Shown: positions 1 to 6,905 of the stretch, one piece after another
Position numbering within the stretch: position 1 is the stretch's first letter
Layout of the letters: each line of letters begins with the position of its first letter
Source: Pseudomonadales bacterium
Lineage (GTDB): Bacteria > Pseudomonadota > Gammaproteobacteria > Pseudomonadales > Pseudohongiellaceae
Reading direction: 5' to 3'
Assembly (NCBI GenBank): GCA_022360535.1
Contig: JAKSCP010000496.1
Coordinates: 1-8,828, forward strand
Length of the DNA: 8,828 nt
Notes under the pieces: model-generated
Databases searched by the model: none
What the model saw: only the letters and a program-made list of their open reading frames with translations
What the model was told of the DNA's origin: nothing
Made by a program: the position numbers and the translations under genes

Positions 1-981
1 ATCGATGCCTTACCCGCTGGTCTGGTAGTGCTGGATCCAGATTTCAAAGTATTGCAAGAGAACGCGCAGGCTGTGGAGTTGCTGGGCAAAAGTGTTGTTG
101 GCAGTGACTGGCGTGCAGTGATCTCCGCGCCAGATTTTGCTGAACCACTACTTAGTGGAGAGTTTAACTACGTTGACGGTAAACGACTGTCTATCAGTCA
201 CAACCAATACGGCACGGGCCGAGAAACGATCCTGCTGTTAACCGACATCACCGAAAGCCATCGACTACGTCGCCTCATTAACCGCGAAGAACGCTTGTCT
301 GCGCTTGGCGAGATGGCAGCGCGACTGGCTCACCAGATTCGTACGCCGCTCACTACCGCCATTCTTTACCTGTCTCATCTTAGTGGCGGCCGGCAACTGG
401 AGATTCGCGAGAACGACACGATTCAGAAAATTCTGGATCGCATGCGGCAAATAGAGAGACAGGTTGAAGGAATGCTCTCCTATATTAGAGGTGATGCTGT
501 GGCTGCTGAAGCCTTCTGCCTTACCCAGCTGCTGCAGGAAGTCAAAGACGCCACCATGGCGCAGATCGAACAACGGGAAGGATCAATAGCCCTGAATATC
601 AAAACCGGTCTCACCCAGTACGGTGGAGACCGCGAAGCCATCCTCAATGCTGTATCCAATCTGGTAGAGAACTCACTACAGGCGAAACCAAATCAGCCAT
701 TAATCATTGTCAGTCTCGACCGCACTGATGACGAGTTCCTGATCACAGTCAGAGATAACGGACCCGGAATTATCGATGCCAATGCTGACAAGCTCTTCGA
801 TCCGTTTTTCTCCACCAAAGTAGATGGAAACGGCCTGGGACTGGCTGTAGTGATGTCAGCAGTGAAGGCGCATGGTGGTGATGTATGTGCCAGCAATGAC
901 CCCGAAGGTGGCGCAGTATTCGAACTTCGCCTGCCATTTAAAAACCAGGCCAATGACATACCAATGCTAGAGCAGGAATAG
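1..981 (+). CDS. flrB: Flagellar sensor histidine kinase FlrB/FleS (5' partial)
   Basis: Soluble-type histidine kinase that phosphorylates FlrC, the next gene, to turn on sigma-54-dependent flagellar genes. The frame is open to base 1 and the first visible residues (IDALPAGLVVLD) are already inside a PAS-like domain, so the true start is upstream; the GTG at 28 is internal. Counting from base 1, the PAS-like region spans about residues 1-85. The HisKA region carries the phospho-accepting His at about 111 (LAHQIRTPL). The HATPase domain follows, with the N box (NLVENSLQA, about 220), G1 (DNGPGI, about 252) and G2 (GNGLGLAVV, about 276). No membrane segment is seen in the visible part, as in cytoplasmic FlrB/FleS. 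All catalytic boxes are intact. The stop lies 3 bases before the flrC ATG, so the two genes are probably translationally coupled. The family call is firm; FlrB versus FleS is only naming by lineage. Confidence 0.95.
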   Translation: MDALPAGLVVLDPDFKVLQENAQAVELLGKSVVGSDWRAVISAPDFAEPLLSGEFNYVDGKRLSISHNQYGTGRETILLLTDITESHRLRRLINREERLSALGEMAARLAHQIRTPLTTAILYLSHLSGGRQLEIRENDTIQKILDRMRQIERQVEGMLSYIRGDAVAAEAFCLTQLLQEVKDATMAQIEQREGSIALNIKTGLTQYGGDREAILNAVSNLVENSLQAKPNQPLIIVSLDRTDDEFLITVRDNGPGIIDANADKLFDPFFSTKVDGNGLGLAVVMSAVKAHGGDVCASNDPEGGAVFELRLPFKNQANDIPMLEQE

Positions 982-984
982 ATC

Positions 985-2337
985 ATGAACCAAAGGAAAC
1001 CAGTTCTCATAGTTGAAGATGATGCAGATCTTCGTCAGGCATTAGGCGAAACCCTGGAGCTTGGCCGCATTGACTGCGTGCAAACACCAGACGCCGAATC
1101 CGCGATTGCGGCCTTGGCCGAGACTGATTTCGGTCTCATTATTAGTGACGTCCAAATGCCCGGTATCGACGGCTATGAGTTTTTAGAATATGTAAAGAGC
1201 AACTACACAGAGACCCCTATCGTCCTGATGACTGCGTTCGGTGACGTTCCCAAAGCAGTCGCTGCCATCAAGGCGGGCGCCGCTGATTACATCACCAAGC
1301 CGTTTCAGGCAGAAGTGCTAATCGAAACCATCGAAAGATTCCTGCCACAGAGTTTTCAAAATCACGGCATGATCATCGAGGACAGGAAAAGCAAAGAACT
1401 GGCTCGTCTGGCTTCTCGCGTTGCGCAAAGCGACGTCACTGTGATGATCAGCGGTGAATCAGGTTCGGGCAAGGAAGTCTATGCACGCTATATCCACGAA
1501 TGCTCAAACCGAAAGTCCAAACCATTCTGCGCGATTAACTGTGCGGCTATTCCCGAGTCCATGTTGGAATCGATTCTCTTTGGCTTCGAGAAAGGCGCGT
1601 TCACTGGTGCCTATACCTCTCGCGCTGGCAAATTCGAACAGGCCAACCAAAGCACCTTGCTGCTGGATGAAATCTCTGAAATCGAGCTAGGTCTGCAAGC
1701 AAAACTATTACGGGTCATTCAGGAAAAAGAAGTCGAGCGCCTGGGCTCGAACAAAACCATCCCCCTGGATGTCAGGATCATTGCGACAACCAACCGGGAC
1801 CTCAAGGAAGAAGTCCTGGCTGGTCGTTTTAGAGAAGATCTGTTTTTTCGCCTGAATGTGTTCCCGCTCTCCCTACCGCCACTGCGTGAGAGACCAGATG
1901 ACATCATTCCACTAGCCTATCGGCTGATCGAAGCACAATTCCCGGGACAGGGGATCGAGCTATCAGATTCTGCCAAAGACAGGCTCCTCAACCACAGTTG
2001 GCGCGGCAATGTGCGAGAACTGGAAAACGTTGTTCAACGCGCTCTGATCATGAAGTCTGGATTCTTTGTGCGCCCGGAAGACATTGTGTTCGAAGAATTC
2101 ACTCCCGAGTCTACCGGTGTACAAACAGCAGAAGCAGACAATTTGCATCTGCTGGAAACTGATCTGAAAACCCGCGAACAGGAACTCATCATGGACGCCA
2201 TCAAAAACAACGGCAGTCGCAAGGAAGCGGCGGAAAAGTTGGGAATTAGCCCCCGAACCCTGCGTTACAAGCTTGCACAATTCCGCGAACAAGGGGTAGC
2301 GGTTCCTCCTGTATCAAGCATTGTGAGCGCATCATAA
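985..2337 (+). CDS. flrC: Sigma-54-dependent flagellar response regulator FlrC/FleR
   Basis: NtrC-type activator, 450 aa, partner of the FlrB kinase; it drives sigma-54 promoters of hook-basal-body genes. The receiver domain covers about residues 5-120, with acidic pocket E11/D12/D13, phospho-acceptor D55 (IISDVQMPG), T83 and K105 (TKPF). The AAA+ domain covers about 130-365, with Walker A GESGSGKE (157-164), the sigma-54-contacting GAFTGA loop (204-209), Walker B LLLDEI (225-230) and the sensor/arginine-finger region RFREDLFFRL (281-290). A Fis-type helix-turn-helix lies at about 397-432 (KEAAEKLGISPRTLRYKL). The ATG has an AGGA Shine-Dalgarno (974-977) inside the end of flrB. All residues needed for phosphorylation and sigma-54 activation are present. 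The likely sigma-54 promoter ahead of fliK is a natural target, by inference. Confidence 0.96.
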   Translation: MNQRKPVLIVEDDADLRQALGETLELGRIDCVQTPDAESAIAALAETDFGLIISDVQMPGIDGYEFLEYVKSNYTETPIVLMTAFGDVPKAVAAIKAGAADYITKPFQAEVLIETIERFLPQSFQNHGMIIEDRKSKELARLASRVAQSDVTVMISGESGSGKEVYARYIHECSNRKSKPFCAINCAAIPESMLESILFGFEKGAFTGAYTSRAGKFEQANQSTLLLDEISEIELGLQAKLLRVIQEKEVERLGSNKTIPLDVRIIATTNRDLKEEVLAGRFREDLFFRLNVFPLSLPPLRERPDDIIPLAYRLIEAQFPGQGIELSDSAKDRLLNHSWRGNVRELENVVQRALIMKSGFFVRPEDIVFEEFTPESTGVQTAEADNLHLLETDLKTREQELIMDAIKNNGSRKEAAEKLGISPRTLRYKLAQFREQGVAVPPVSSIVSAS

Positions 2338-2358
2338 CAGCACCAGTGGAGAATAGAG

Positions 2359-2670
2359 ATGACTGCTACCAACATCGATCAAGTCCTCAATCAAATGCGC
2401 ATCCTCTCGCAAAGCCATCAATTGCAGGGAGTACAGGAAACCAATGGCCCTCAGTTTGCCAATGTCTTGAAAGAATCACTCAATCAGGTGAGCGAACTGC
2501 AACAGGAAGCCAGCGCGATGAAAACGGCTTTCGAAACCGGTGACCCAGACGTGGACATCACCGAAGTCATGATTGCCGTGGAGAAAGCCTCGCTGTCATT
2601 CGAAGCAATTACCGAAGTGCGCAACAAACTCCTGACTGCTTATCAGGAAGTCATGAACATGCAGGTCTAA
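2359..2670 (+). CDS. fliE: Flagellar hook-basal body protein FliE
   Basis: Small (103 aa) adaptor that joins the FliF MS ring to the proximal rod and is an early export substrate. The C-terminal half holds the family signature: ITEVMIAVEKASLSFEAI, then VRNKLLTAYQEVMNMQV at the very end, close to other proteobacterial FliE. There is no signal peptide, as expected for a type III export substrate. The start is supported by a GGAG Shine-Dalgarno (2348-2351) 7 bases upstream. It lies 21 bases after flrC and 37 before fliF. I saw no convincing sigma-54 element in the end of flrC or in the short gap, so fliE may be read from the flrBC transcript. Confidence 0.95.
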   Translation: MTATNIDQVLNQMRILSQSHQLQGVQETNGPQFANVLKESLNQVSELQQEASAMKTAFETGDPDVDITEVMIAVEKASLSFEAITEVRNKLLTAYQEVMNMQV

Positions 2671-2707
2671 CCCTACGCCAAGAATCTAACGAACGAGCAT
2701 TACCACA

Positions 2708-4366
2708 ATGGCAAGCATTGCGAACAACTCCACCGAATTATTGGGTCAATTGAGAAATTTGAGCCACCTGCCATTAACCAGGCAGATTGCCTTTATGCTA
2801 TTGCTTTCGGCCAGCATAGCGTTGGGCGCATCTATTGTGATGTGGTCCACCGGAGCTTCCTATACTCCACTCTATGCAGACTTGCAGACGGAAGAATCTG
2901 CCGAGATCGTCGCCGCCCTGGATCAACTCAATGTGCCTTACCGCATTGAAGCGGTTAGTGGGCTTATCTCAGTGCCTTCAGATCAACTACAGCAGGTACG
3001 CCTGCAGCTTGCCAACCAGGGGCTCCCCGAAAACAATTCGCAAGGTTTCGGCATTCTGAATCAGGAGCAAGATCTGGGAATCAGCAACTTCATCGAACAG
3101 GCACGCTTCAATCGTGCATTGGAACAGGAACTGGCGGCAACCATTCGCAGCCTGCAGGGAGTGAGGAATTCCCGGGTTCATCTCAGCATTCCGAAACAAA
3201 CTTCCTTTATAAGATCCTCAGCGAAACCCAGCGCCTCGGTGATGGTAGACCTGATAACTCCTAACTCGTTAGGAGACACTCAAATCAGCGGCATCGTGCA
3301 CCTGGTAAGTTCCAGCGTTGCCGGTCTCGAGTCAGATAGCGTGTCCGTGGTGGACCAGCAAGGCAACCTGCTTTCACAAAATTCCGACACGGAGTTTTCA
3401 GGCAGCTCCGAACACATTCGACTGACCAGACAGTTGGAACAGGAGTACCGTGATCGCATCGTCACCATTCTCAGCCCGGTGGTTGGATTGGAGAATGTAC
3501 GCGCACAAGTAGCTGCCGATCTGGATTTCACCATTATGGAAACCACAGAGGAGTCCTACGATCCCAACAGCGTGGTAGTGAGATCCGAACAAACCCAGCA
3601 GGAACAGTCGGGTGCGAATACCACGGCAGTTGATCCCGGCAGCTTGCAAGCTACGCCTCCTTTGAATCAGCCGGCACCTGCTGAAGACCAGGCAACCGCC
3701 GCCAATAGCAGCCAGTCCAGAGTGAATTCTATTCGTAATTACGAGATTGACCGCAGTGTCAGCCAGATCAGAACCGCACCGGGGGATATTCGCAAACTAT
3801 CAGTCGCCGTCCTGATCGATCTGAACGGTCAGGAAGAGCCTGAAGCTGCTGCAGCGGAAGATGGTGATGAGACCGCCGCTGCGCCAGCACCCTTTGTTCC
3901 CGATCAGGCCAAACTCGATCGACTCACACAGTTGGTTCGGGATGCCATTGGTTATGACGAATTGCGCGGTGACAGTGTCAGCGTGATACATGAAGACTTC
4001 GTGACGCCACCACCAATGGAAGAGCTAGCTGCGCCACCGATTTGGCAAGCAGCCTGGGTAGGCACCGCCGCTCGTTATACCGGCGCATCAGTAGTCGTTC
4101 TGCTACTCATCTTTTCAGTGCTGAAACCGGCCATGCAAGCTACCGTTGCAATTACACCTAAAGAAGTCCGCGCCCTTCGTGAACACTCTGATGAAGGCGG
4201 CAATCCCCAGGTGACTTTAAGTGGTGCCGGCGATGCTGCCGCTTTGCCCGCTGCTGCGCCGCCGCAGTCAAACTTCGATCAGAATCTAACCCTGGCAAAA
4301 ACCCTGGTGCAGAATGAGCCAGCTCGCGCAGCACGCATGATTCAAAACTGGTTAATTAATGAGTAA
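2708..4366 (+). CDS. fliF: Flagellar MS-ring protein FliF
   Basis: Inner-membrane MS-ring protein, 552 aa, the scaffold on which the export gate, rod and C ring assemble. The first membrane segment is at about residues 24-46. The YscJ/FliF ring-building region follows at about 47-220 (TPLYADLQ, RALEQELAATI and KPSASVMVDL are family-like stretches). The FliF C domain runs to about 430 and includes a low-complexity Ala/Glu-rich insert (EAAAAEDGDETAAAPAPF). The second membrane segment is at about 457-473 (SVVVLLLIFSVLKPAMQ). The cytoplasmic tail ends with NEPARAARMIQNWLINE, resembling the FliG-binding tail of other FliF proteins. Length is normal. The Shine-Dalgarno is weak. The stop overlaps the fliH start by 8 bases, where fliG would normally sit. 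Confidence 0.96.
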   Translation: MASIANNSTELLGQLRNLSHLPLTRQIAFMLLLSASIALGASIVMWSTGASYTPLYADLQTEESAEIVAALDQLNVPYRIEAVSGLISVPSDQLQQVRLQLANQGLPENNSQGFGILNQEQDLGISNFIEQARFNRALEQELAATIRSLQGVRNSRVHLSIPKQTSFIRSSAKPSASVMVDLITPNSLGDTQISGIVHLVSSSVAGLESDSVSVVDQQGNLLSQNSDTEFSGSSEHIRLTRQLEQEYRDRIVTILSPVVGLENVRAQVAADLDFTIMETTEESYDPNSVVVRSEQTQQEQSGANTTAVDPGSLQATPPLNQPAPAEDQATAANSSQSRVNSIRNYEIDRSVSQIRTAPGDIRKLSVAVLIDLNGQEEPEAAAAEDGDETAAAPAPFVPDQAKLDRLTQLVRDAIGYDELRGDSVSVIHEDFVTPPPMEELAAPPIWQAAWVGTAARYTGASVVVLLLIFSVLKPAMQATVAITPKEVRALREHSDEGGNPQVTLSGAGDAAALPAAAPPQSNFDQNLTLAKTLVQNEPARAARMIQNWLINE

Positions 4367-4964
4367 TCAAGCGCCAGAACTGGAAGAGCAGGAGAGAGAG
4401 CAGGAAATTGCGCGTTGGCGTACACCTCACCTCACTCAGGAACAGGAGCGGGAGGAAGAAGAAAACCGCACCATGCTTTCGGCCTACAGCGAGGGTCACA
4501 GGAAGGGGTATGACGATGGCATGAAACAGGCCGAGCGGGAAGTCGCTGATCGAATTGCGCTATTGGAAAAATGCCTGGATGCCCTGACTCAACCTTTTAG
4601 CATGCTCAATCTTGAGCTAACCAATTATGTTGGGAGACTCGCTGGAAAGATCGCCCATTGCATAGTGCGCAAAGAACTGGATACGAATCCGAAAATCATC
4701 ATGCGATTGGTTAAAGATGCAGTTGATGTACTGGATCGAAAATCACAAGCCATCGAAATCTATGTGAACCCGGCCAACACCAGCCTACTCAACGATCTGA
4801 TCAATCCCGATGGAATCGAGAAAAACTGGATTGTGATTCCAGATTCCACTCTGGGTATTGCCGACTGCCAGGTGCGCTGCGGCGACTCATTGGTGGATGC
4901 CAACCTGGAAACTCGAATTGATCTCATCCTCAACACTGTCAGTAGCGAATTGGATTTGGGCTAG
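4359..4964 (+). CDS. fliH: Flagellar export ATPase regulator FliH
   Basis: Stator-like partner of the export ATPase FliI, 201 aa. FliH dimers hold FliI and tether it to FlhA and to FliN at the C ring. Seen here: a very Glu/Gln-rich N-terminal third with a lone Trp in ARWRTPHL (W20), in the region that contacts FlhA/FliN in the family; a GxxxG ladder at G46, G50 and G54 (EGHRKGYDDG), a FliH hallmark; and a C-terminal domain (about 85-200) with conserved DSTLGIADCQVRCGDSLVDA, similar to FliH/YscL/V-ATPase E subunits. The ATG sits in ATGAGTAA, overlapping the fliF stop, so translation is probably coupled to fliF rather than to fliG as in most relatives. It ends 4 bases before fliI. Confidence 0.93.
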   Translation: MSNQAPELEEQEREQEIARWRTPHLTQEQEREEEENRTMLSAYSEGHRKGYDDGMKQAEREVADRIALLEKCLDALTQPFSMLNLELTNYVGRLAGKIAHCIVRKELDTNPKIIMRLVKDAVDVLDRKSQAIEIYVNPANTSLLNDLINPDGIEKNWIVIPDSTLGIADCQVRCGDSLVDANLETRIDLILNTVSSELDLG

Positions 4965-4968
4965 AACA

Positions 4969-6333
4969 ATGAATGCTGGGGAACGATTGGCATTTCTTCA
5001 GAGCCGGCTTGATCCTATCGAAGCCAGACTGAACGCTGTGCTGGACAGTGTGCGCAAACCCGAACTGGTAGTGCAAGGTCAACTAACTCAAATGACCGGC
5101 CTGACACTGGTCGCTTCAGGTTGTCGGGCTCCAATTGGCAGCCGCTGCAGTGTCAAAGTTGCCTCTGGCAAGAACATTGAAGCAGAGGTAGTTGGATTTA
5201 CCGACGGTAATCTTTATCTGATGCCCATTGGTCGCGTGCAGGGATTAAAGCCAGGCGACGCAGTTGTTCCTTTACCCAGTTCCCCGGAAGTAGGCGTGGG
5301 CTATGAACTCCTTGGTCGAACTATCGACGGCAGTGGTGCTCCGATAGATGAAAAAGGCGACCTTAAAACCAAGCATCGCGTTAACCTGCTGGGCCCACCG
5401 ATTAATCCCTACTCCCGAAACCTGATTGATAAACCCCTGGATGTTGGCGTGCGTGCAATCAACGCATTGTTAACTCTGGGTAGAGGCCAAAGGGTTGGCC
5501 TGTTTGCAGGAACTGGTGTGGGCAAGAGCACCCTGCTCGGCCAAATGACGAAAAATACTGAAGCCGATGTAGTGGTGGTTGCTCTTATTGGTGAACGGGG
5601 TCGTGAAGTCCGGGAATTCATTGAAAAAATCTTTGAAGCCAATAGCCATGCTAAATCGGTTGTCGTTGCCACCCCTGCCGACGATCCTCCACTGATGCGC
5701 CTGCATGGTGCCTGGCGCGCGACTGCTATCGCTGAGTACTTTCGTGATCAGGGCAAGAATGTGCTGCTACTTATGGACTCACTCACCCGCTTTGCGCAAG
5801 CACAACGGGAACTCGCGTTGGCCATCGGGGAACCGCCGGTTACCAAAGGCTATCCACCATCGGTGTTTTACAAAATCCCGCAACTAGTCGAACGGGCAGG
5901 AAATGGCAGCGGACCAGGCGCTGGTACCATCACTGCCATCTATACAGTGTTGGTAGAAGGCGACGATCACAACGACCCAATCGCCGATTCAACACGAGGC
6001 ATACTGGATGGGCATATTACCCTATCCCGGGATTTAGCCGACTCCGGTATCTATCCAGCTATCAGCGTGGGCAGTTCCGTTAGTCGAGTCATGCAGCAGA
6101 TTATAGGCAAGCTGCATGCAGATGCCGCCAGAAAGTTCAAGAAACTGTTCACTGTTTATGATCAAAACCGTGATCTGATCAACATCGGTGCCTATCAGCC
6201 AGGCAGCGATGCGCTACTGGATGAAGCCGTCCAGAAGTACGTGCGACTGCAACAGTTTATTCAACAGGACAGTTCAGAAAAATGCACAGTAGACCAGAGC
6301 ATCTCTGAGCTGCTGGACATATTCGACCACTAG
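4969..6333 (+). CDS. fliI: Flagellum-specific export ATPase FliI
   Basis: Cytoplasmic hexameric ATPase that powers and orders flagellar type III export; 454 aa from this start, normal for FliI. The frame is also open upstream to an ATG at 4858, but those 37 codons lie inside fliH and do not look like FliI, so the ATG at 4969, just after the fliH stop, is chosen. Motifs: beta-barrel N domain about 30-100; Walker A AGTGVGKST (180-188); catalytic Glu in IGERGRE (E209); Walker B VLLLMD (265-270); GYPPSVF (294-300); and SRDLADSGIYPAI (353-365), typical of F1/FliI ATPases. The Shine-Dalgarno is poor, consistent with coupling to fliH. No key residue is missing. Confidence 0.97.
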   Translation: MNAGERLAFLQSRLDPIEARLNAVLDSVRKPELVVQGQLTQMTGLTLVASGCRAPIGSRCSVKVASGKNIEAEVVGFTDGNLYLMPIGRVQGLKPGDAVVPLPSSPEVGVGYELLGRTIDGSGAPIDEKGDLKTKHRVNLLGPPINPYSRNLIDKPLDVGVRAINALLTLGRGQRVGLFAGTGVGKSTLLGQMTKNTEADVVVVALIGERGREVREFIEKIFEANSHAKSVVVATPADDPPLMRLHGAWRATAIAEYFRDQGKNVLLLMDSLTRFAQAQRELALAIGEPPVTKGYPPSVFYKIPQLVERAGNGSGPGAGTITAIYTVLVEGDDHNDPIADSTRGILDGHITLSRDLADSGIYPAISVGSSVSRVMQQIIGKLHADAARKFKKLFTVYDQNRDLINIGAYQPGSDALLDEAVQKYVRLQQFIQQDSSEKCTVDQSISELLDIFDH

Positions 6334-6336
6334 AGG

Positions 6337-6375
6337 ATGACATCAACTACAAACGGTCATAAAGAAAAGCTATGA
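6337..6375 (+). other. Possible 12-codon leader ORF overlapping fliJ start
   Basis: An ATG at 6337 opens a 12-residue frame (MTSTTNGHKEKL) whose TGA (6373-6375) overlaps the fliJ ATG as ATGA, the usual arrangement for stop-start coupling. It lies in the 38-base gap after fliI in a frame different from fliJ. The purine run AGAGG before it touches the ATG, which is too close for a normal Shine-Dalgarno. It may be chance. Confidence 0.2.
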
Positions 6376-6818
6376 GAAATATTCAACAGTTCGACAAATT
6401 ATCACTGGTAAACGAGACCCGCGAAAGAGACGCAGGCAAAAAAATGACCACCGACAACCTGCATCTGGAAGAGATGCAACAACAGCTCAACAAACTGATT
6501 GCGTATCGTGATGAATACAAAGAGAAACTTCAGCAGCAGTTGAACCAAATCGAGTCGGCCGAAGCTATTAGGGACTATCACAATTTTATACGTGTCCTGG
6601 ACCAGGCAATCGGCGAGCAACAAACCGTCGTTGCGCAGAGTTCACAGCAAGCAGAATCTTCAAAAGATCATTGGATTCAATCGAAGAATGAAGTCAAAAA
6701 GATAGAGAAGATCAAAGAAAAAGCTTTACAGGAAAACCGAACGAAGACCCGGCAGTTCGAACAGAAACAGAGCGACGAAATGAGTCTTAGCCGCCATGGC
6801 AAGCAAGGTATATTTTAG
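6372..6818 (+). CDS. fliJ: Flagellar export protein FliJ
   Basis: Coiled-coil stalk protein of the FliHIJ export ATPase complex, which inserts into the FliI hexamer and contacts FlhA; 148 aa, the usual family length. It is almost wholly charged and Gln-rich helix with no membrane segment. Family-like stretches are LIAYRDEYKEKLQQQL (about 42-57), RDYHNFIRVLDQAIGEQ (about 67-83) and the C-terminal QFEQKQSDEMSLSRH. A second in-frame ATG at 6444 would remove a plausible N-terminal helix, so the first ATG is kept. The Shine-Dalgarno is only a purine run (AAGAAAAG). FliJ is poorly conserved, so the call rests on length, coiled-coil character, these stretches and its place after fliI. Confidence 0.9.
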   Translation: MRNIQQFDKLSLVNETRERDAGKKMTTDNLHLEEMQQQLNKLIAYRDEYKEKLQQQLNQIESAEAIRDYHNFIRVLDQAIGEQQTVVAQSSQQAESSKDHWIQSKNEVKKIEKIKEKALQENRTKTRQFEQKQSDEMSLSRHGKQGIF

Positions 6819-6825
6819 CCATCGA

Positions 6826-6841
6826 TGGCCCAGGAATTGCA
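6826..6841 (+). promoter_or_regulatory. Predicted sigma-54 (-24/-12) promoter upstream of fliK
   Basis: TGGCCC, five bases, TTGCA matches the RpoN consensus TGGCAC-N5-TTGCW with one mismatch in the -24 box. The invariant GG (6827-6828) and GC (6839-6840) have the required 10-base spacing. It lies just after the fliJ stop in the largest gap of the cluster; transcription would begin near 6852, giving a leader of about 54 bases before fliK. The AAA+ activator FlrC encoded upstream is the likely driver, by inference. It is the best RpoN match I found on the + strand of the window. Confidence 0.65.
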
Positions 6842-6905
6842 TTTACAACTACTAGTATGAAACCAGGTGGGCAGATCGCCTGCAATAAGAATTTGAACCG
6901 ATACG

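Noticed and set aside
28..30. GTG as the start of the histidine kinase
   Set aside because: The frame is open back to base 1 and the residues before it (IDALPAGLV) belong to a PAS-like domain, so the gene begins outside the window.
1409..1424. TGGCTT...GTTGC in flrC as a sigma-54 promoter
   Set aside because: The GG to GC spacing is one base too long and it lies in the middle of the flrC coding region.
3398..3649. Reverse-strand frames inside fliF and other genes
   Set aside because: They are shadows of well-supported genes, with no recognisable domain or ribosome site.
4858..4968. N-terminal extension of fliI from an ATG at 4858
   Set aside because: It lies entirely inside fliH, encodes a Trp/Cys/Arg-rich stretch unlike FliI, and the ATG at 4969 gives the normal length.
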